DNA of 64,000 bases. Origin: Flavobacterium sufflavum. GTDB lineage: Bacteria; Bacteroidota; Bacteroidia; Flavobacteriales; Flavobacteriaceae. Every line of letters starts with the position of its first letter. The first letter of the stretch is position 1. Below, in pieces: positions 30,982-41,741 of this stretch. The position numbers and the translations under genes are program-made. The notes under the pieces were generated by a model. It ran no database searches, was not told the DNA's origin, and saw nothing but the letters and a program-made list of their open reading frames with translations. The stretch covers positions 124,001 through 188,000 of the forward strand of contig NZ_SACJ01000001.1 in assembly GCF_004016525.1 (NCBI RefSeq), given 5' to 3'.

Positions 30982-33969
30982 TCATCTAAAATCCCAGATA
31001 TTCTGGATGGAAATTTGTACAGGACCTATTAAACCTGAAGGTAAAAGCGGTGTATCTTTTTCAAAGAAATCCATAGTACAAAAGGTAATACGATTTTTAC
31101 TGGGACGTGGCGTATTGTTTTTAACCCAGTCAGGAATTTCCAAAAGATTTCTTCCAATTGGAATATTTGGATCAACATACGTAAATGTACGCATAGCCCC
31201 CCAAAGACAATCTTCAGGTTCTAATTTATCGCCAATAATACGGTTAGGCCACAAATTAGTTACTTTTACTTCCAGCTGATTTTCTCCTGCTTTACAAAAT
31301 TTAGTAATATCAGCCACAAAAGGAGCTTTCCAGATTAATTGTACTGTTTTTCCATTTACGATTACCGTAGCAATATTTTTAACTTCTCCTAAATCGAGTA
31401 GTATTCGCTTATTGGATTTTAACTGTCTTGAATTCAGTTTTAATGATTTTTTATATTGTGCGGTACCTGAGAAAAATTTAATTCCCGAATCAGTATGTAA
31501 GGGCCAGGAAATAAGTTTATCAAAATGAGCTGATGCGGGAGCACCTCGGTTTTCCTCAAACTGTACTTCCCAATTTTCATTTAACAGTATTGCCTCCTCA
31601 TTCTGCTTTTGCTTTAGAGCAACTTTTCTGTCATTTTGTACAGACAAATTATAAGTCCCTTTTTTATTTAAAATTAACTGATTCTTATTTGATAAATATG
31701 TCCCAATATTTTCATCTATCCCATTAATTGAGAGATTTTTTATTGCAGCAGTCTGATTGTTTATTTGATTTCTAAAAACAATAAAGCAAGAACCATTACC
31801 TTCTAAATTGAGACTTACATCAGTTCTACCATTTTTATTTTCCCAAATTAAAGCATCAATAATTTCTCCTGTAACCGGATCCCATATTTCGGGTTTCATG
31901 CCATCTATCCTAAAACTGATATTAGTTGTAATTTTATCTTTTGATTTATTTGATATAAAATAATAGTTCTCATTTCCATCATTACGATGAATCCAGGCAA
32001 TATTTTCTTTATCATTTAAGACTTCTACATCCTTTGCAATATTTTCCAAGGCTAAAGCTTCTTCGACTGAATAACCAACATATACTTTACCTTTTCCAAT
32101 TTTTAGCAGTTGTTTTTTTAGTTTATTGTTACTTTCAAAAGAACCAAAAAGGCGTTCGCTAATATCGACTACTTCTTTATTCCTTGTTTCATAATTATTC
32201 AATCCAGAACTTCCTGTAAATCCATTACCCACTACAATAGCTCCTTCATTTACAAGAGTTTCAATTTTTCTTGCAAGCTCTGGTTCTATTTTGGGTTGAT
32301 TTGGAAGTATTAATATTCTATAAGACATTCCATCGCCAAGAGTCAGGGTATTATCTTTAACTTTAAAACGTGTCAATAATTCTTTTTCGCTACAAATATC
32401 TGCTTTAAATCCTTCTGGAATAGGGGTGTTTTTTTGTCGTTGCAATTGTAAATAACACACATCTCCAACAAACAATCCTTTTTGTAATAGCAACTGACAT
32501 CTGGTTACATACTGAATCCACTTGGCAGCACCATGATTCCACCATGTTTGTCCTGGACCAAATTGCGTACCCCACCATCCCATTACCATTCCTGGTTTCA
32601 GGTTTGGCCATGGTTGATGCGCACTGGCATGAAGTGCAAAAAGATTGACTCCTTCACAAAATGCCTGATCTCCTGTAGCCTTCAAATCAGCAAAATCATT
32701 CTGAAATGCATATTGTGGCTGTCCTGTAAAGGCTTCTGCAGCGACTATTTTTTTACTATTCACATGCGAATTACTCGAAACTGGCAAAATACTATCCCAC
32801 CCCCATGTAGCGGGTTTAGTCCAAAATTCACACATATAAATATCTCCAATACCTCTAATTGAAGTATCGTCAAAATTTTTCTTTCCTGTTCCATAAGGCT
32901 CTACCAAAAACTCCATCCCTGGCGTTTTATGAACCAACTCTTCCAGATAACCATAATAATTATCTGCAAATAATTCATTGATGGTTCTTTGCCAATCGTT
33001 TTTAAAACGTTTCGAAACATTTTCTGATTCAACCGTATAACCGGCAATAACTGCCAGCCATGGATACAAATCATATCCTCGGCGTTGTTTAAATTCCGCC
33101 GGCATCTGAGAAGTCCAATCCTGACTTCCAGCTTCGTAGCTATCAATTTCTATTCGTTTGAAACTTTTTCCTGCATGTTTATCGGCCATCTGAATTAATT
33201 TCGCAGGATACAACGCCCAAAATTTATCTAATGCTTTCCTGCTCATTTTATCAACTTCTAAACCCTGACCAGATACTGGTCCCGTTAGATTTATATGTCC
33301 AGTTGTAGTATGACCGAAACGCAACACAATCCATTCTCCTTTAGGGAGCGCTTTTTTTAGTTTGTTGGAACTATCAATTGCATCCGTTAAAACAATAACA
33401 TTTTCTTTCTTTAAAATCACATCATTTTTAGGAATAGCAATTAAACAAATATCCTGATAATAATTCCATTTAGCATCGATTTCAGCTTTAGGTAAAACAA
33501 CTCCTTTTGATGATTTTCCTGAAACTGTGGTTTTGGACCAAATTAATTTTTGCATGGAATCCGCTACTTCTATTCCTGGTGCTCCACTTGAACTCCATCC
33601 AGGACAATTATGCGTTCCAAAATCCATTCCTAGACGTTGGCATTCATCTAATGAGAATTTCATTAAATCATTCCATTTATCACCTAAAACGGTAATATTT
33701 GGATCGGTAATATCAGCTTCAGAACCTCCAATTAAAAACTGTTGCACATTTTTTATCCCCACTTTTTTATATGCTTCTAAATCGGATGTAATCCCTTCTT
33801 TAGTCACACAGCCATTCATCCATTGCCATAATACATAAGGACTTGGACCATTTGCATTTTTAAATTGTGTTGCTATTTCGTTATTCTGACTAAAAGCAGT
33901 AAAAACATTAAAAAAATAGAAAAACAATAAAATGTATTTGACTTTTTTTTTGGAATTATTTAAACTCAT
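30982..33969 (-). CDS. GH106 alpha-L-rhamnosidase
   Basis: Removes terminal alpha-L-rhamnose. The 995-residue exported protein (signal ending TAFSQ, about 28) begins with the family pattern YVLWQWMNGCVTKEGITSDL and continues with GTHNCPGWSSSGAP, the TIM-barrel region with RIEIDSYEAGSQDW and FLVEPYGTG, and WWNHGAAKW. A galactose-binding-like beta-sandwich lies near the C-terminus (about 830-960; LLDLGEVKNIATVIVNGK). Size and domain order fit GH106. It follows the susC/susD genes after 278 nt on the same strand and is probably part of that locus. Confidence 0.87.
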   Translation of the reverse strand: MSLNNSKKKVKYILLFFYFFNVFTAFSQNNEIATQFKNANGPSPYVLWQWMNGCVTKEGITSDLEAYKKVGIKNVQQFLIGGSEADITDPNITVLGDKWNDLMKFSLDECQRLGMDFGTHNCPGWSSSGAPGIEVADSMQKLIWSKTTVSGKSSKGVVLPKAEIDAKWNYYQDICLIAIPKNDVILKKENVIVLTDAIDSSNKLKKALPKGEWIVLRFGHTTTGHINLTGPVSGQGLEVDKMSRKALDKFWALYPAKLIQMADKHAGKSFKRIEIDSYEAGSQDWTSQMPAEFKQRRGYDLYPWLAVIAGYTVESENVSKRFKNDWQRTINELFADNYYGYLEELVHKTPGMEFLVEPYGTGKKNFDDTSIRGIGDIYMCEFWTKPATWGWDSILPVSSNSHVNSKKIVAAEAFTGQPQYAFQNDFADLKATGDQAFCEGVNLFALHASAHQPWPNLKPGMVMGWWGTQFGPGQTWWNHGAAKWIQYVTRCQLLLQKGLFVGDVCYLQLQRQKNTPIPEGFKADICSEKELLTRFKVKDNTLTLGDGMSYRILILPNQPKIEPELARKIETLVNEGAIVVGNGFTGSSGLNNYETRNKEVVDISERLFGSFESNNKLKKQLLKIGKGKVYVGYSVEEALALENIAKDVEVLNDKENIAWIHRNDGNENYYFISNKSKDKITTNISFRIDGMKPEIWDPVTGEIIDALIWENKNGRTDVSLNLEGNGSCFIVFRNQINNQTAAIKNLSINGIDENIGTYLSNKNQLILNKKGTYNLSVQNDRKVALKQKQNEEAILLNENWEVQFEENRGAPASAHFDKLISWPLHTDSGIKFFSGTAQYKKSLKLNSRQLKSNKRILLDLGEVKNIATVIVNGKTVQLIWKAPFVADITKFCKAGENQLEVKVTNLWPNRIIGDKLEPEDCLWGAMRTFTYVDPNIPIGRNLLEIPDWVKNNTPRPSKNRITFCTMDFFEKDTPLLPSGLIGPVQISIQNIWDFR

Positions 33970-34247
33970 ATTATATAATTAAATTCGTTTTCAATTCTAT
34001 TTATCAAGGTAAACTAAAATAGTTTTAGTATTTAAAAAATCATTCAAGAATACACTACTATTTCATTTAAGTATAACAGATAAATATTTACATATCATAC
34101 AAAAAAACATAACTTTTAAAAAGCTAAATCAACAATCTTTTGTTTTTATAATTTACAAAACAATATAAAAATAGATACTATCAAGTTATTCACTTAATAG
34201 TACCTATTTACACAAACTATAACCAAACTAAACCTATTTGTTTTATA

Positions 34248-35759
34248 TTATTGCCAACCATCTGTTTGTGATAGTTTATTATTACTTTGCTGAATTTTAT
34301 ACTCAGGAATTGGAAATAAAGCAGGACCAGGTGTTTTACCAACCGATTGTAGGGCTTGATTCCATTTCCCAAATCTAATTAAATCTATTCTTCTATATCC
34401 TTCAAAGAATAAATCCCATCCTCTTTCTTTCAAAATTGCAGCTGCAAAAGCATCTTTAGTTGCCGTATCACCTGCTGACAAATTATTCAAACCACCGTGC
34501 TTAGAACGAACTGAATTGACCATCCCAATAGCTTCAGATGTAGGCCCATCCTGATTATTGATTGCTTCTGCCAGCATCAACAAAACATCAGCATATCTTG
34601 CCAACGGAATATCATTACCACGAGCAAATGAAGAAGTTTCAACATCAGGATACTTCATAATAACTGCTCCACTCATATTAGATCTATCTCTTGTACCTCC
34701 GGCAGGAATTCCTCCTCGATTATTAACAGCTAAATAACTAGGAATCAATAATTCCCTTCTTTTATCCGCAGGATCGAAAGAATCATAAAACTCCCAACTT
34801 GCAGTAAAAAATGCATTTGGCCCCAGCCAACCTCCATTTTGGGTAATTCCAGGAAAATCTACTGGATAGCAATACCAACTGTATGCATTCATGTTTCCTA
34901 AAAGTCCTCCTCCATTAGCAGATGCATCAGTTGAAATGGCATAAATAGTCTCCGTATTTCGCTCAGTTGATGGTACAAACAAGCTTTTGTAATTTGATAC
35001 AAGGTTATAGCCTAAATCTACTATTTCTCTACCTACTATCTCAGCATTTGACCAATCCTTTTCATTTAAATAGGTACGCATTAAATAAGTAAGCGCAAGT
35101 CCTTTATTAAAACGCCCATATTGACTAGGTGATTTTTCAAGAACATTGGCTGCATCAAGTAAATCTTGAATGATTCCATTTACATATGTACCTCTTTCTG
35201 GTCTGGTAAGATTTTTTTCAGCATCAGTTCCTATCAAATTAGCATCTAAGATTACGGGTACTGGGCCATACATTGTTAAGAGATGGTACATTAAAATTCC
35301 TCTTGCCGTTTTTGATTCGGCAATGAATCGTGCTTTAGCTGTTTCAGAAATTGTTGTAGCCTTTTCTAAGTCACCAATTATTGTAGTTATTTTGGAAATA
35401 TATCTAATTTTCTCAATATGACTCCTAGTGTTTTCATTCTTTAATATCAAGAAATTGGCTTTACTTATTTCCTGGAATAAACCTTGCGCTCCAGCAACTG
35501 ACATAAGATCAGTACAAGCATCATTCAATTGTACATTTGAATATTCATAGCCCCAAAATAAATTTTGAGAAATCCCACCGTCAGAATATCCCCATTTAGA
35601 AGTAAATGGTTTGTAAACTTCTAGAGTATAAAGTTCATATTCGGATTCCGTTTTTGGAAAGTTTGCAGGTGTTAAACTACCGTATATTTCAGGATCTAAC
35701 CCATTATCACATCCAGTAAGAAGAGCTAAAAGACTAAAAATAATTATTATTTTTTTCAT
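34248..35759 (-). CDS. SusD/RagB-family glycan-binding lipoprotein
   Basis: Surface lipoprotein that captures glycan for the SusC channel. The 503-residue product starts at the ATG at 35757-35759: this gives a lipobox LLTGC (Cys17), whereas the open frame extends 14 codons further into the susC stop region. TPR-like helices and the C-terminal RagB/SusD signature are visible (ARYADVLLMLAEAINN, FFEGYRRIDLIRFGKW, PIPEYKIQQS). It starts 11 nt after the susC stop, so the two are co-translated or coupled. Confidence 0.95.
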   Translation of the reverse strand: MKKIIIIFSLLALLTGCDNGLDPEIYGSLTPANFPKTESEYELYTLEVYKPFTSKWGYSDGGISQNLFWGYEYSNVQLNDACTDLMSVAGAQGLFQEISKANFLILKNENTRSHIEKIRYISKITTIIGDLEKATTISETAKARFIAESKTARGILMYHLLTMYGPVPVILDANLIGTDAEKNLTRPERGTYVNGIIQDLLDAANVLEKSPSQYGRFNKGLALTYLMRTYLNEKDWSNAEIVGREIVDLGYNLVSNYKSLFVPSTERNTETIYAISTDASANGGGLLGNMNAYSWYCYPVDFPGITQNGGWLGPNAFFTASWEFYDSFDPADKRRELLIPSYLAVNNRGGIPAGGTRDRSNMSGAVIMKYPDVETSSFARGNDIPLARYADVLLMLAEAINNQDGPTSEAIGMVNSVRSKHGGLNNLSAGDTATKDAFAAAILKERGWDLFFEGYRRIDLIRFGKWNQALQSVGKTPGPALFPIPEYKIQQSNNKLSQTDGWQ

Positions 35760-35770
35760 GATTTTTTTAA

Positions 35771-38700
35771 TTAAAAGTTTACATTGATTCCTAACGAGCA
35801 TGTTCTAACCATAGGATAAGGTGCAGCTAAACCAGCACTATTTCCTTGTGAGTCTACTTCAGGATCACCAATTTCAAATTTTGTGAAGACAAATGGATTC
35901 TGCACGTCTACGTAAAAGCGTAAATCTTTAATATAATTTTTTAGCACTTTTGAATTAAAGTTATACCCTAAAGTGATGTTTCTACATCTTACAAAGTCTC
36001 TTTTCTGAATTCTCACATCAGTTCCTACTGGCAAGGCTAAAGAAGACTCATTATAACTTACTCCCGGATATTTACCATCTGGATTAGAAGCAGACCAAAC
36101 TTGATTTATTTCTCTAATTCCTGCTTGATCTTTTGTAACAATTCTCAATGGATTTGTCCAAGAAAGCAATTGGTTGTTTCCATAAGCACCAAATTGTCCA
36201 TAAAAAAATACGGAGAGATCAAAATCACCATAATTAAAGGTATTTCCTAATCCAATATTTATATCAGGGGAAGCATTAAATCGAACTATATCTTTTCCGT
36301 CAATCACTCCATCATTATTACTATCTACGAAAATTGGGGAACCAGGATATGAAGCTTTAGCAGGTTGATAAGCCGGAACTGCTTGACCGATTTGTAAAAT
36401 CCCATTTGTTTTGAATGCATAAATAGAATTAACAGGATCATTAATACCATCATATGGAATTCCCTGATAAGTAGATTGTACATAATTTGGAAATCTATCT
36501 TTCCATCTAAAATCAACATGTGATAAATTTAAAGTGGTAGACCATTTGAATTTATCGCTTTTATAATTCTTTGTATCTAGAGTAATATCCCATCCTTTTC
36601 TTACCTGATGAGCTCCATTTATAGGTTGCGTGGCTAAAAAACCTAGAGGATCCGTACTTGCATATGTAATTAATCTAGTCACATCATCCCTAAATAAATC
36701 AACACTTAATGAAACTCTATTTTTAAATAAAGTTAAATCCATTCCAATATTCTTCATAATGGTTTTAGGCCAATTTAATTCAGGGCGATCTATATTACTT
36801 AAAGTATATGGAATATAAGAAACTGAACCATCATTAAAGCGAATCGCATAACTATCAGGAATATATGCAGCATAAGCACTACCTACGAAAGTTGAAGGTA
36901 TTGCACCTGTAACCCCTATACTCCCTCTAAATTTCAACAAATCAATGCATTCAATATTTTGTAAAAATGATTCTTTAGATGCTTTCCAAGCAAAAGAAGC
37001 TGAAGGAAAAGATGCAAACTTATTTTGAGGAAAAAAGCCGCTATATCCATCATGTCTAATACCTAATTGCAATACATATTTATTTAATACCTCAAAAGAG
37101 CTTCTTGCAAAATAGGAGCGTGTTTTGGATTTTTCTTTATAGGAAGATATTGTAGTTTGAGTGGTTGCAGAACCTAAATTAGCCGTGTTAATCGCATCTA
37201 ACATTCCTGCTCCAGCTGCTCCAAAACCATAAGATTCTTTTGGATATTCACCTAATCCAAAAACAGCATCAACTACTACATTATCATTTAAAATAGATTT
37301 TTTTAAAGCTAATGTTGCCTCATAAGTTTGCCATTGTCTCTTGGCTTCGTTAAAAGAACCACGTGCTGTATTTTGTTCAAAATAAAAAGTTGATTTAGGC
37401 ACAAAAAAATCTCTTGTTGATGTTTCTGCTGTATTTCCATAAATCAGTTTTCCAGTTAAAACATCTGGAATGATAGCAATGTCCAATGAAAGATTGGTCA
37501 AAAATGATGTGAAATTAGTCTTATCCTTTATATCAAGAAGTGATACTGGATTACCAATATTTGCAAATCGAGAAAATTCACCATTAGTATTATATACAGG
37601 TAAATTTGCTGGGTAAGCAACAGCAGCTTGAACCCCTGCAAATGATTGCGCACCTGCTCCACCTGTTGACCATCCCGACTGAGTATTACCAAATTCGGCT
37701 TTTGAAGCATTAAAATTAGTGTTTAATGTCAAAAACTTATTTATTTTAAAAGAGAGATTAGCTTTACCAGTAAACCTTTCCATACTCGAATTTACAACAT
37801 TACCTTGTTGATTGAAATAACTACCCGAAGCATAATAAACGAGTTTTCCACTACCTCCATTAATACTTAGTGAGTGATTAGCAATAGAGCCCACTTTTAA
37901 AACCTTATCGAGCCAGTTTGTATTAAATTCTGGGTTCTGAATATCCTGCTCAGAAAATGGGCTATACGCACCATTATAAGCAGCTAAATCAGGTGTCTTA
38001 GTTCCATAAGGAGTCATCGCATTGTCAAATAAAAATTTATCTTTCGAAAACATATTATAGGTTTTCATATATTCAGAAGAACTTAATGTTTTAAGATACT
38101 TCATGTTATTAACAACTGAAGTACTTCCATTATAGTTAATTCTCATTTGTCCTTCTTTTCCTTTTTTAGTTGTAATTAAAATTACCCCATCTCCAGCATT
38201 TACTCCATAAATGGAGGCACTTGCATCTTTAAGTACTTCTATTGATTCAATATCCTCTGGACTAAGCCCTGCAAAACCACCTCTACGAACATTGTTTAAT
38301 TCATTAGCAATGTTACTATTACTTGCTTCTAGTCCTGTTGTAGGCATTTGAATTCCATCAATAATGATTAATGGATTTCCTCTTCCTCTAATAGAAATAT
38401 CAATGTTACCACCAGGTTCTGAACTTGTTTGTCTAGCCTGTAAACCTGCAGCTCTTCCTGCCAACAATTGATTGATCGAGCTATTCGCTGCTTTAGGAAT
38501 ATCTTTTGTTTTTATTTGAGAAACAGCACCAGAAACATTTTCTTTCTTTTGTGTACCATAACCAATAACTACAATTTCATTAAGACTTGAGACTTCAGGT
38601 TTAAGAGATACCGTTATATCTTTTTGGGAATCTACCAAAACTTCTTTCTGGACATAGCCAATAAAAGATATTAACAGGACGTCTCCTTTAATTGCTTTGA

Positions 38701-39211
38701 TTGAAAACTTACCTTCAAAATCTGTAGTTGTTGCATTTGTAGTTCCTTTTTTAAGAATTGATGCTCCTGGTAAAGGCATTCCAGTTTCATCAACAACTTT
38801 TCCTGAAATGGACAATTGTTGAATTTCCTTAGGAGTATCTGGCGATTTTTCCTTTACTATTACGGCATTGTTATCTGTTATTACAACGCTAAAATGACCA
38901 TTTGATAAACTTCTATTAAGCAGTTTGTTTGTGTTTTCAACTCCTTTTTTGACCTTTATTTTTGGTAAATCCTTAAACAGTCCTTCTTCATAGAAGAATT
39001 TATAGTCTGTTTGATTCATGATAATATCAAAGACCTGATCGACTGTCAATGTTTTATCTTCCTCGATTTTAACCTTCGAGTTTTGCGAGATGAGATTAAC
39101 AGGAGATAGGGCAAAAATGGTTGTGCAACATAAAAAAATATATGTTTTCATAATAATCATTAATAGCCGTTTTCCAAAGAGAAAAAACGTATTGGTTAAT
39201 TTAATTTCCAT
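35771..39211 (-). CDS. SusC/RagA-family TonB-linked glycan transporter with STN domain
   Basis: Outer-membrane import channel of about 1146 residues. In order: signal segment, STN secretin/TonB domain (about 50-110), which signals to FecR, carboxypeptidase-D-like domain (about 130-215), the SusC motif NEIVVIGYGTQKKENVSGAV, plug (about 215-330 with IEVLKDASASIYG), and the barrel ending RTCSLGINVNF. The start at 39211 (MEIKLTNTFFLFGK) is the usual one for flavobacterial relatives; the frame is open four codons further. The STN domain with adjacent fecR and sigma genes means transport-coupled induction. Confidence 0.94.
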   Translation of the reverse strand: MEIKLTNTFFLFGKRLLMIIMKTYIFLCCTTIFALSPVNLISQNSKVKIEEDKTLTVDQVFDIIMNQTDYKFFYEEGLFKDLPKIKVKKGVENTNKLLNRSLSNGHFSVVITDNNAVIVKEKSPDTPKEIQQLSISGKVVDETGMPLPGASILKKGTTNATTTDFEGKFSIKAIKGDVLLISFIGYVQKEVLVDSQKDITVSLKPEVSSLNEIVVIGYGTQKKENVSGAVSQIKTKDIPKAANSSINQLLAGRAAGLQARQTSSEPGGNIDISIRGRGNPLIIIDGIQMPTTGLEASNSNIANELNNVRRGGFAGLSPEDIESIEVLKDASASIYGVNAGDGVILITTKKGKEGQMRINYNGSTSVVNNMKYLKTLSSSEYMKTYNMFSKDKFLFDNAMTPYGTKTPDLAAYNGAYSPFSEQDIQNPEFNTNWLDKVLKVGSIANHSLSINGGSGKLVYYASGSYFNQQGNVVNSSMERFTGKANLSFKINKFLTLNTNFNASKAEFGNTQSGWSTGGAGAQSFAGVQAAVAYPANLPVYNTNGEFSRFANIGNPVSLLDIKDKTNFTSFLTNLSLDIAIIPDVLTGKLIYGNTAETSTRDFFVPKSTFYFEQNTARGSFNEAKRQWQTYEATLALKKSILNDNVVVDAVFGLGEYPKESYGFGAAGAGMLDAINTANLGSATTQTTISSYKEKSKTRSYFARSSFEVLNKYVLQLGIRHDGYSGFFPQNKFASFPSASFAWKASKESFLQNIECIDLLKFRGSIGVTGAIPSTFVGSAYAAYIPDSYAIRFNDGSVSYIPYTLSNIDRPELNWPKTIMKNIGMDLTLFKNRVSLSVDLFRDDVTRLITYASTDPLGFLATQPINGAHQVRKGWDITLDTKNYKSDKFKWSTTLNLSHVDFRWKDRFPNYVQSTYQGIPYDGINDPVNSIYAFKTNGILQIGQAVPAYQPAKASYPGSPIFVDSNNDGVIDGKDIVRFNASPDINIGLGNTFNYGDFDLSVFFYGQFGAYGNNQLLSWTNPLRIVTKDQAGIREINQVWSASNPDGKYPGVSYNESSLALPVGTDVRIQKRDFVRCRNITLGYNFNSKVLKNYIKDLRFYVDVQNPFVFTKFEIGDPEVDSQGNSAGLAAPYPMVRTCSLGINVNF

Positions 39212-39263
39212 AAATTTGTGCATTATTAGTTAGTTAATAATTTTAATTAATTGATAGTTATAC

Positions 39264-39310
39264 ATTGAGGATAGGGCTTTATACTTTTGCGGGTTTTAGA
39301 CTTTATCCTC
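39264..39310. promoter_or_regulatory. Leader of susC: inverted repeat and TATCCTCAAT motif
   Basis: Arms GAGGATA (39267-39273) and TATCCTC (39304-39310) lie about 55 nt upstream of the susC start. Read on the minus strand the proximal arm is TATCCTCAAT, and the same 10-mer occurs once more at 40703-40694, upstream of fecR. It could be part of an ECF promoter or an mRNA stem; both are inference. Confidence 0.3.
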
Positions 39311-39364
39311 TTTTTTTTGGTTCTTTTTTTATTTCATTAGTCGTAAATTTTATTGGTTAGTAAT

Positions 39365-40537
39365 TTATTTCAGTATTATGGTTTTGTTCTTTATTTCATA
39401 ATTATTTATTGAATAAGATTTCATAATTGATAAGATTTCATCAATACTTTGATTCTTTTCCAAAGTCCCTTTGAATTTTATCGATTCTAAATTTTTATTT
39501 TCAAAAATTACCTCAACGTCGTACCATCTGGAAATTACTTTCATAATATCTTTTAACGGTTTTCCTTTAAAACTAAATATGCCATCTTTCCAAGAAATTT
39601 CACTATAGACATCTACTACAGATACTTGGATACCATTAGTATTAAGGTTAAGATTGGACTGTTCTGATGGCTTTAATATTTTCTTTGTCAATTCTGTTTT
39701 AATTGATACTTTTCCTTGTACTAAAGTGGTATAAATGTTAGCTTCATCTTTATAAGCTTTTACATTAAATTCTGTCCCTAAGACTTCTATTTCTTGTGAT
39801 TTATTTAATACTTTAAATTTAGATCCTTTATGGCTGGTACTTGGAGAAACTTCAAAATAGGCTTCACCATAAACTAACTCCACTTTACGAACAACTCCAT
39901 CAACAAATGATACAGGAAACTTTAATTGCGTTTCTGAATTTAGCCACACTTTGGTACCATCAGCCAAAACTAAATGAAATTGTCCTCCTCTTGGAATGGT
40001 TAAATAGTTAAATCCGATTTCATCCGTTTTTGATTTACCATCTTTATAAACGATATTTTCACCATTGCTATTGGCATTTTTAGTAGTGATTGAATTCCCT
40101 TTTTCTAAAGTCACAACAGAACCGTCCTCTAAAGTTAAAGTAGCTTTGTCAGTACCTGGTACTATAACCGTATTCGCATTTACAATTGGGGAAGTAATTT
40201 CAACAGGATCTTGGAATACACTTTCTTTGAAAAAATAAGTCATCATTAAAACACCGACTAAAATTGCAGCTGCTGCGTATTTATACCATGGCTTTTTAAA
40301 GAGTACAAAAACGGGCTTGTCTTTTTGTTCCTTAATCTTAGTTTCGATTGACTTCCAGGCTTTATCTTTATTTATTGCGGAATATCCCTCAAATTTATCA
40401 ATTAGTTTTTTTATTTTAAGTTTCTTAGAGAAGGGGTAATCATTATAAAATTGATCTAATTGTATTTTATCAGAAACTGACAAAATTTTTAGAGATTTTT
40501 TTATTTTTAACTTTGCTATTTGAAAAATATCGATCAT
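39365..40537 (-). CDS. FecR-family anti-sigma factor
   Basis: A 390-residue inner-membrane regulator. The cytoplasmic N-terminus (1-85) would hold the sigma factor. One transmembrane helix follows (AAAAILVGVLMMTYFF, about 89-104). The periplasmic FecR domain (about 170-275; PRGGQFHLVLADGTKVWLNS, VELVYGEAYFEV, GTEFNVKAY) would contact the SusC STN domain. The DUF4974 C-terminus is at about 320-390. It lies between the sigma gene and susC, as in standard Bacteroidetes glycan loci. Confidence 0.94.
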   Translation of the reverse strand: MIDIFQIAKLKIKKSLKILSVSDKIQLDQFYNDYPFSKKLKIKKLIDKFEGYSAINKDKAWKSIETKIKEQKDKPVFVLFKKPWYKYAAAAILVGVLMMTYFFKESVFQDPVEITSPIVNANTVIVPGTDKATLTLEDGSVVTLEKGNSITTKNANSNGENIVYKDGKSKTDEIGFNYLTIPRGGQFHLVLADGTKVWLNSETQLKFPVSFVDGVVRKVELVYGEAYFEVSPSTSHKGSKFKVLNKSQEIEVLGTEFNVKAYKDEANIYTTLVQGKVSIKTELTKKILKPSEQSNLNLNTNGIQVSVVDVYSEISWKDGIFSFKGKPLKDIMKVISRWYDVEVIFENKNLESIKFKGTLEKNQSIDEILSIMKSYSINNYEIKNKTIILK

Positions 40538-40736
40538 AATATCTACAGTGTATATATTAAGAACAACTAAGTTGTAATAAGGTACTATTAAAAATTAGAT
40601 TTTTTTTTCGATAGTAAAAAAAAGAACCAAATAAAATAGCAAAATCACAATTTAAAATCAATCGTATTGCTATAACTATCTCAAAAAGATTAAATTGAGG
40701 ATATTGATATAAAAAGTTTGAAAAAAGAATATTTTT

Positions 40737-41276
40737 TTAATTCAATAAAAAATAAATGATTGCACTCAAATCCTGGAATTGTTCTCTTAATATAGTATAG
40801 GATTGAGATTTTAAGGTCTTAACTGTTTGGAGTTTGATTTGTAATTCTTCTGCAATTTCATTGTTTTTAAGTCCTTTAAGACTCAATTTAATGATTTGTT
40901 TTTTCCTTTCAGGAAGTACATCTATAGCTTGGTACAACTGACGCACAATCTCTTCTTCAAGTACTTGTTCTAAAAACAGATTGTCGTCCTCTAATGATAT
41001 CACTACATTTTCAGCGTATTTATCTTTTACTTTATTATGCTTGATAACATTATAGCATTTATTGCGAACTGTTTTATATAAAAAGACTTTTAACGAAGTT
41101 TCATCTGGAAATGTTTTTTCTTTTTCCCATAAACCTACAAATACGTCCTGAACCAAATCCTCGCATTCATCTGTCAAAATCAAAAAACGATTAGCATATT
41201 TTACGAGTGCTTCGTAATATGTATCAAACATTTTTCGTAAATCACTTTTAACAATAATATTCCTTTCAGCTACCAA
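40737..41276 (-). CDS. ECF RNA polymerase sigma factor
   Basis: Sigma-70 family extracytoplasmic-function factor with region 2 (about 18-85; DECEDLVQDVFVGLWEK) and region 4 (about 115-170; LPERKKQIIKLSLKGLKNNE, ELQIKLQTVKTL). It would transcribe the susCD operon when released by FecR. The longest frame starts with TTG at 41276; an ATG at 41231 would remove 15 residues and leave almost nothing before region 2, so the longer form is kept with caution. A TATATTTG box lies at 41314-41307. A 199-nt gap separates it from fecR. Confidence 0.88.
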   Translation of the reverse strand: MVAERNIIVKSDLRKMFDTYYEALVKYANRFLILTDECEDLVQDVFVGLWEKEKTFPDETSLKVFLYKTVRNKCYNVIKHNKVKDKYAENVVISLEDDNLFLEQVLEEEIVRQLYQAIDVLPERKKQIIKLSLKGLKNNEIAEELQIKLQTVKTLKSQSYTILREQFQDLSAIIYFLLN

Positions 41277-41306
41277 TAGAAACTATTTAATATGGTTTAA
41301 TAATTA

Positions 41307-41314
41307 CAAATATA
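41307..41314 (-). promoter_or_regulatory. Candidate -7 box (TATATTTG) for the sigma gene; description of the 465-nt divergent gap
   Basis: Exact TAnnTTTG match on the minus strand, 31 nt upstream of the sigma start, without a clear -33 element. The rest of 41277-41741 is AT-rich. Its only other feature is a direct repeat GCATTAAAT at 41659-41667 and 41672-41680, close to the Nudix regulator gene on the other side. Confidence 0.4.
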
Positions 41315-41741
41315 TAAATATAACCCATTTTGACTATCCTGCACTTACATTACACATTATAAAGTAAACTCATTCTGTCATTCATTAGGATGTACAAAAA
41401 ATCACATTAAGTGCATTAGCTAGATTCCATACTACCAATCGACCCCGAAAGTAAATTTCTTTGTTTCCTTTATTTTCTTTAATATCAAGAATGTTTTATT
41501 TCGGCATAGTGTATCGTTTATAATATAACTTCTAGAGTATTTCAAATCCAATTTTCGGAGATCTTACCTATACCCCAGATTGAATAAATACTCTATTTGT
41601 ATATAAAAACAAAGACTGCGAGAAAATTAGGTTAAATTTTCATAACAGCAAACTTATTGCATTAAATTTACGCATTAAATTATTTTCTTGAAAAATCAAT
41701 TCTTATCTTTACGACTTTAAAAAATATAGGTTACAAATTAT

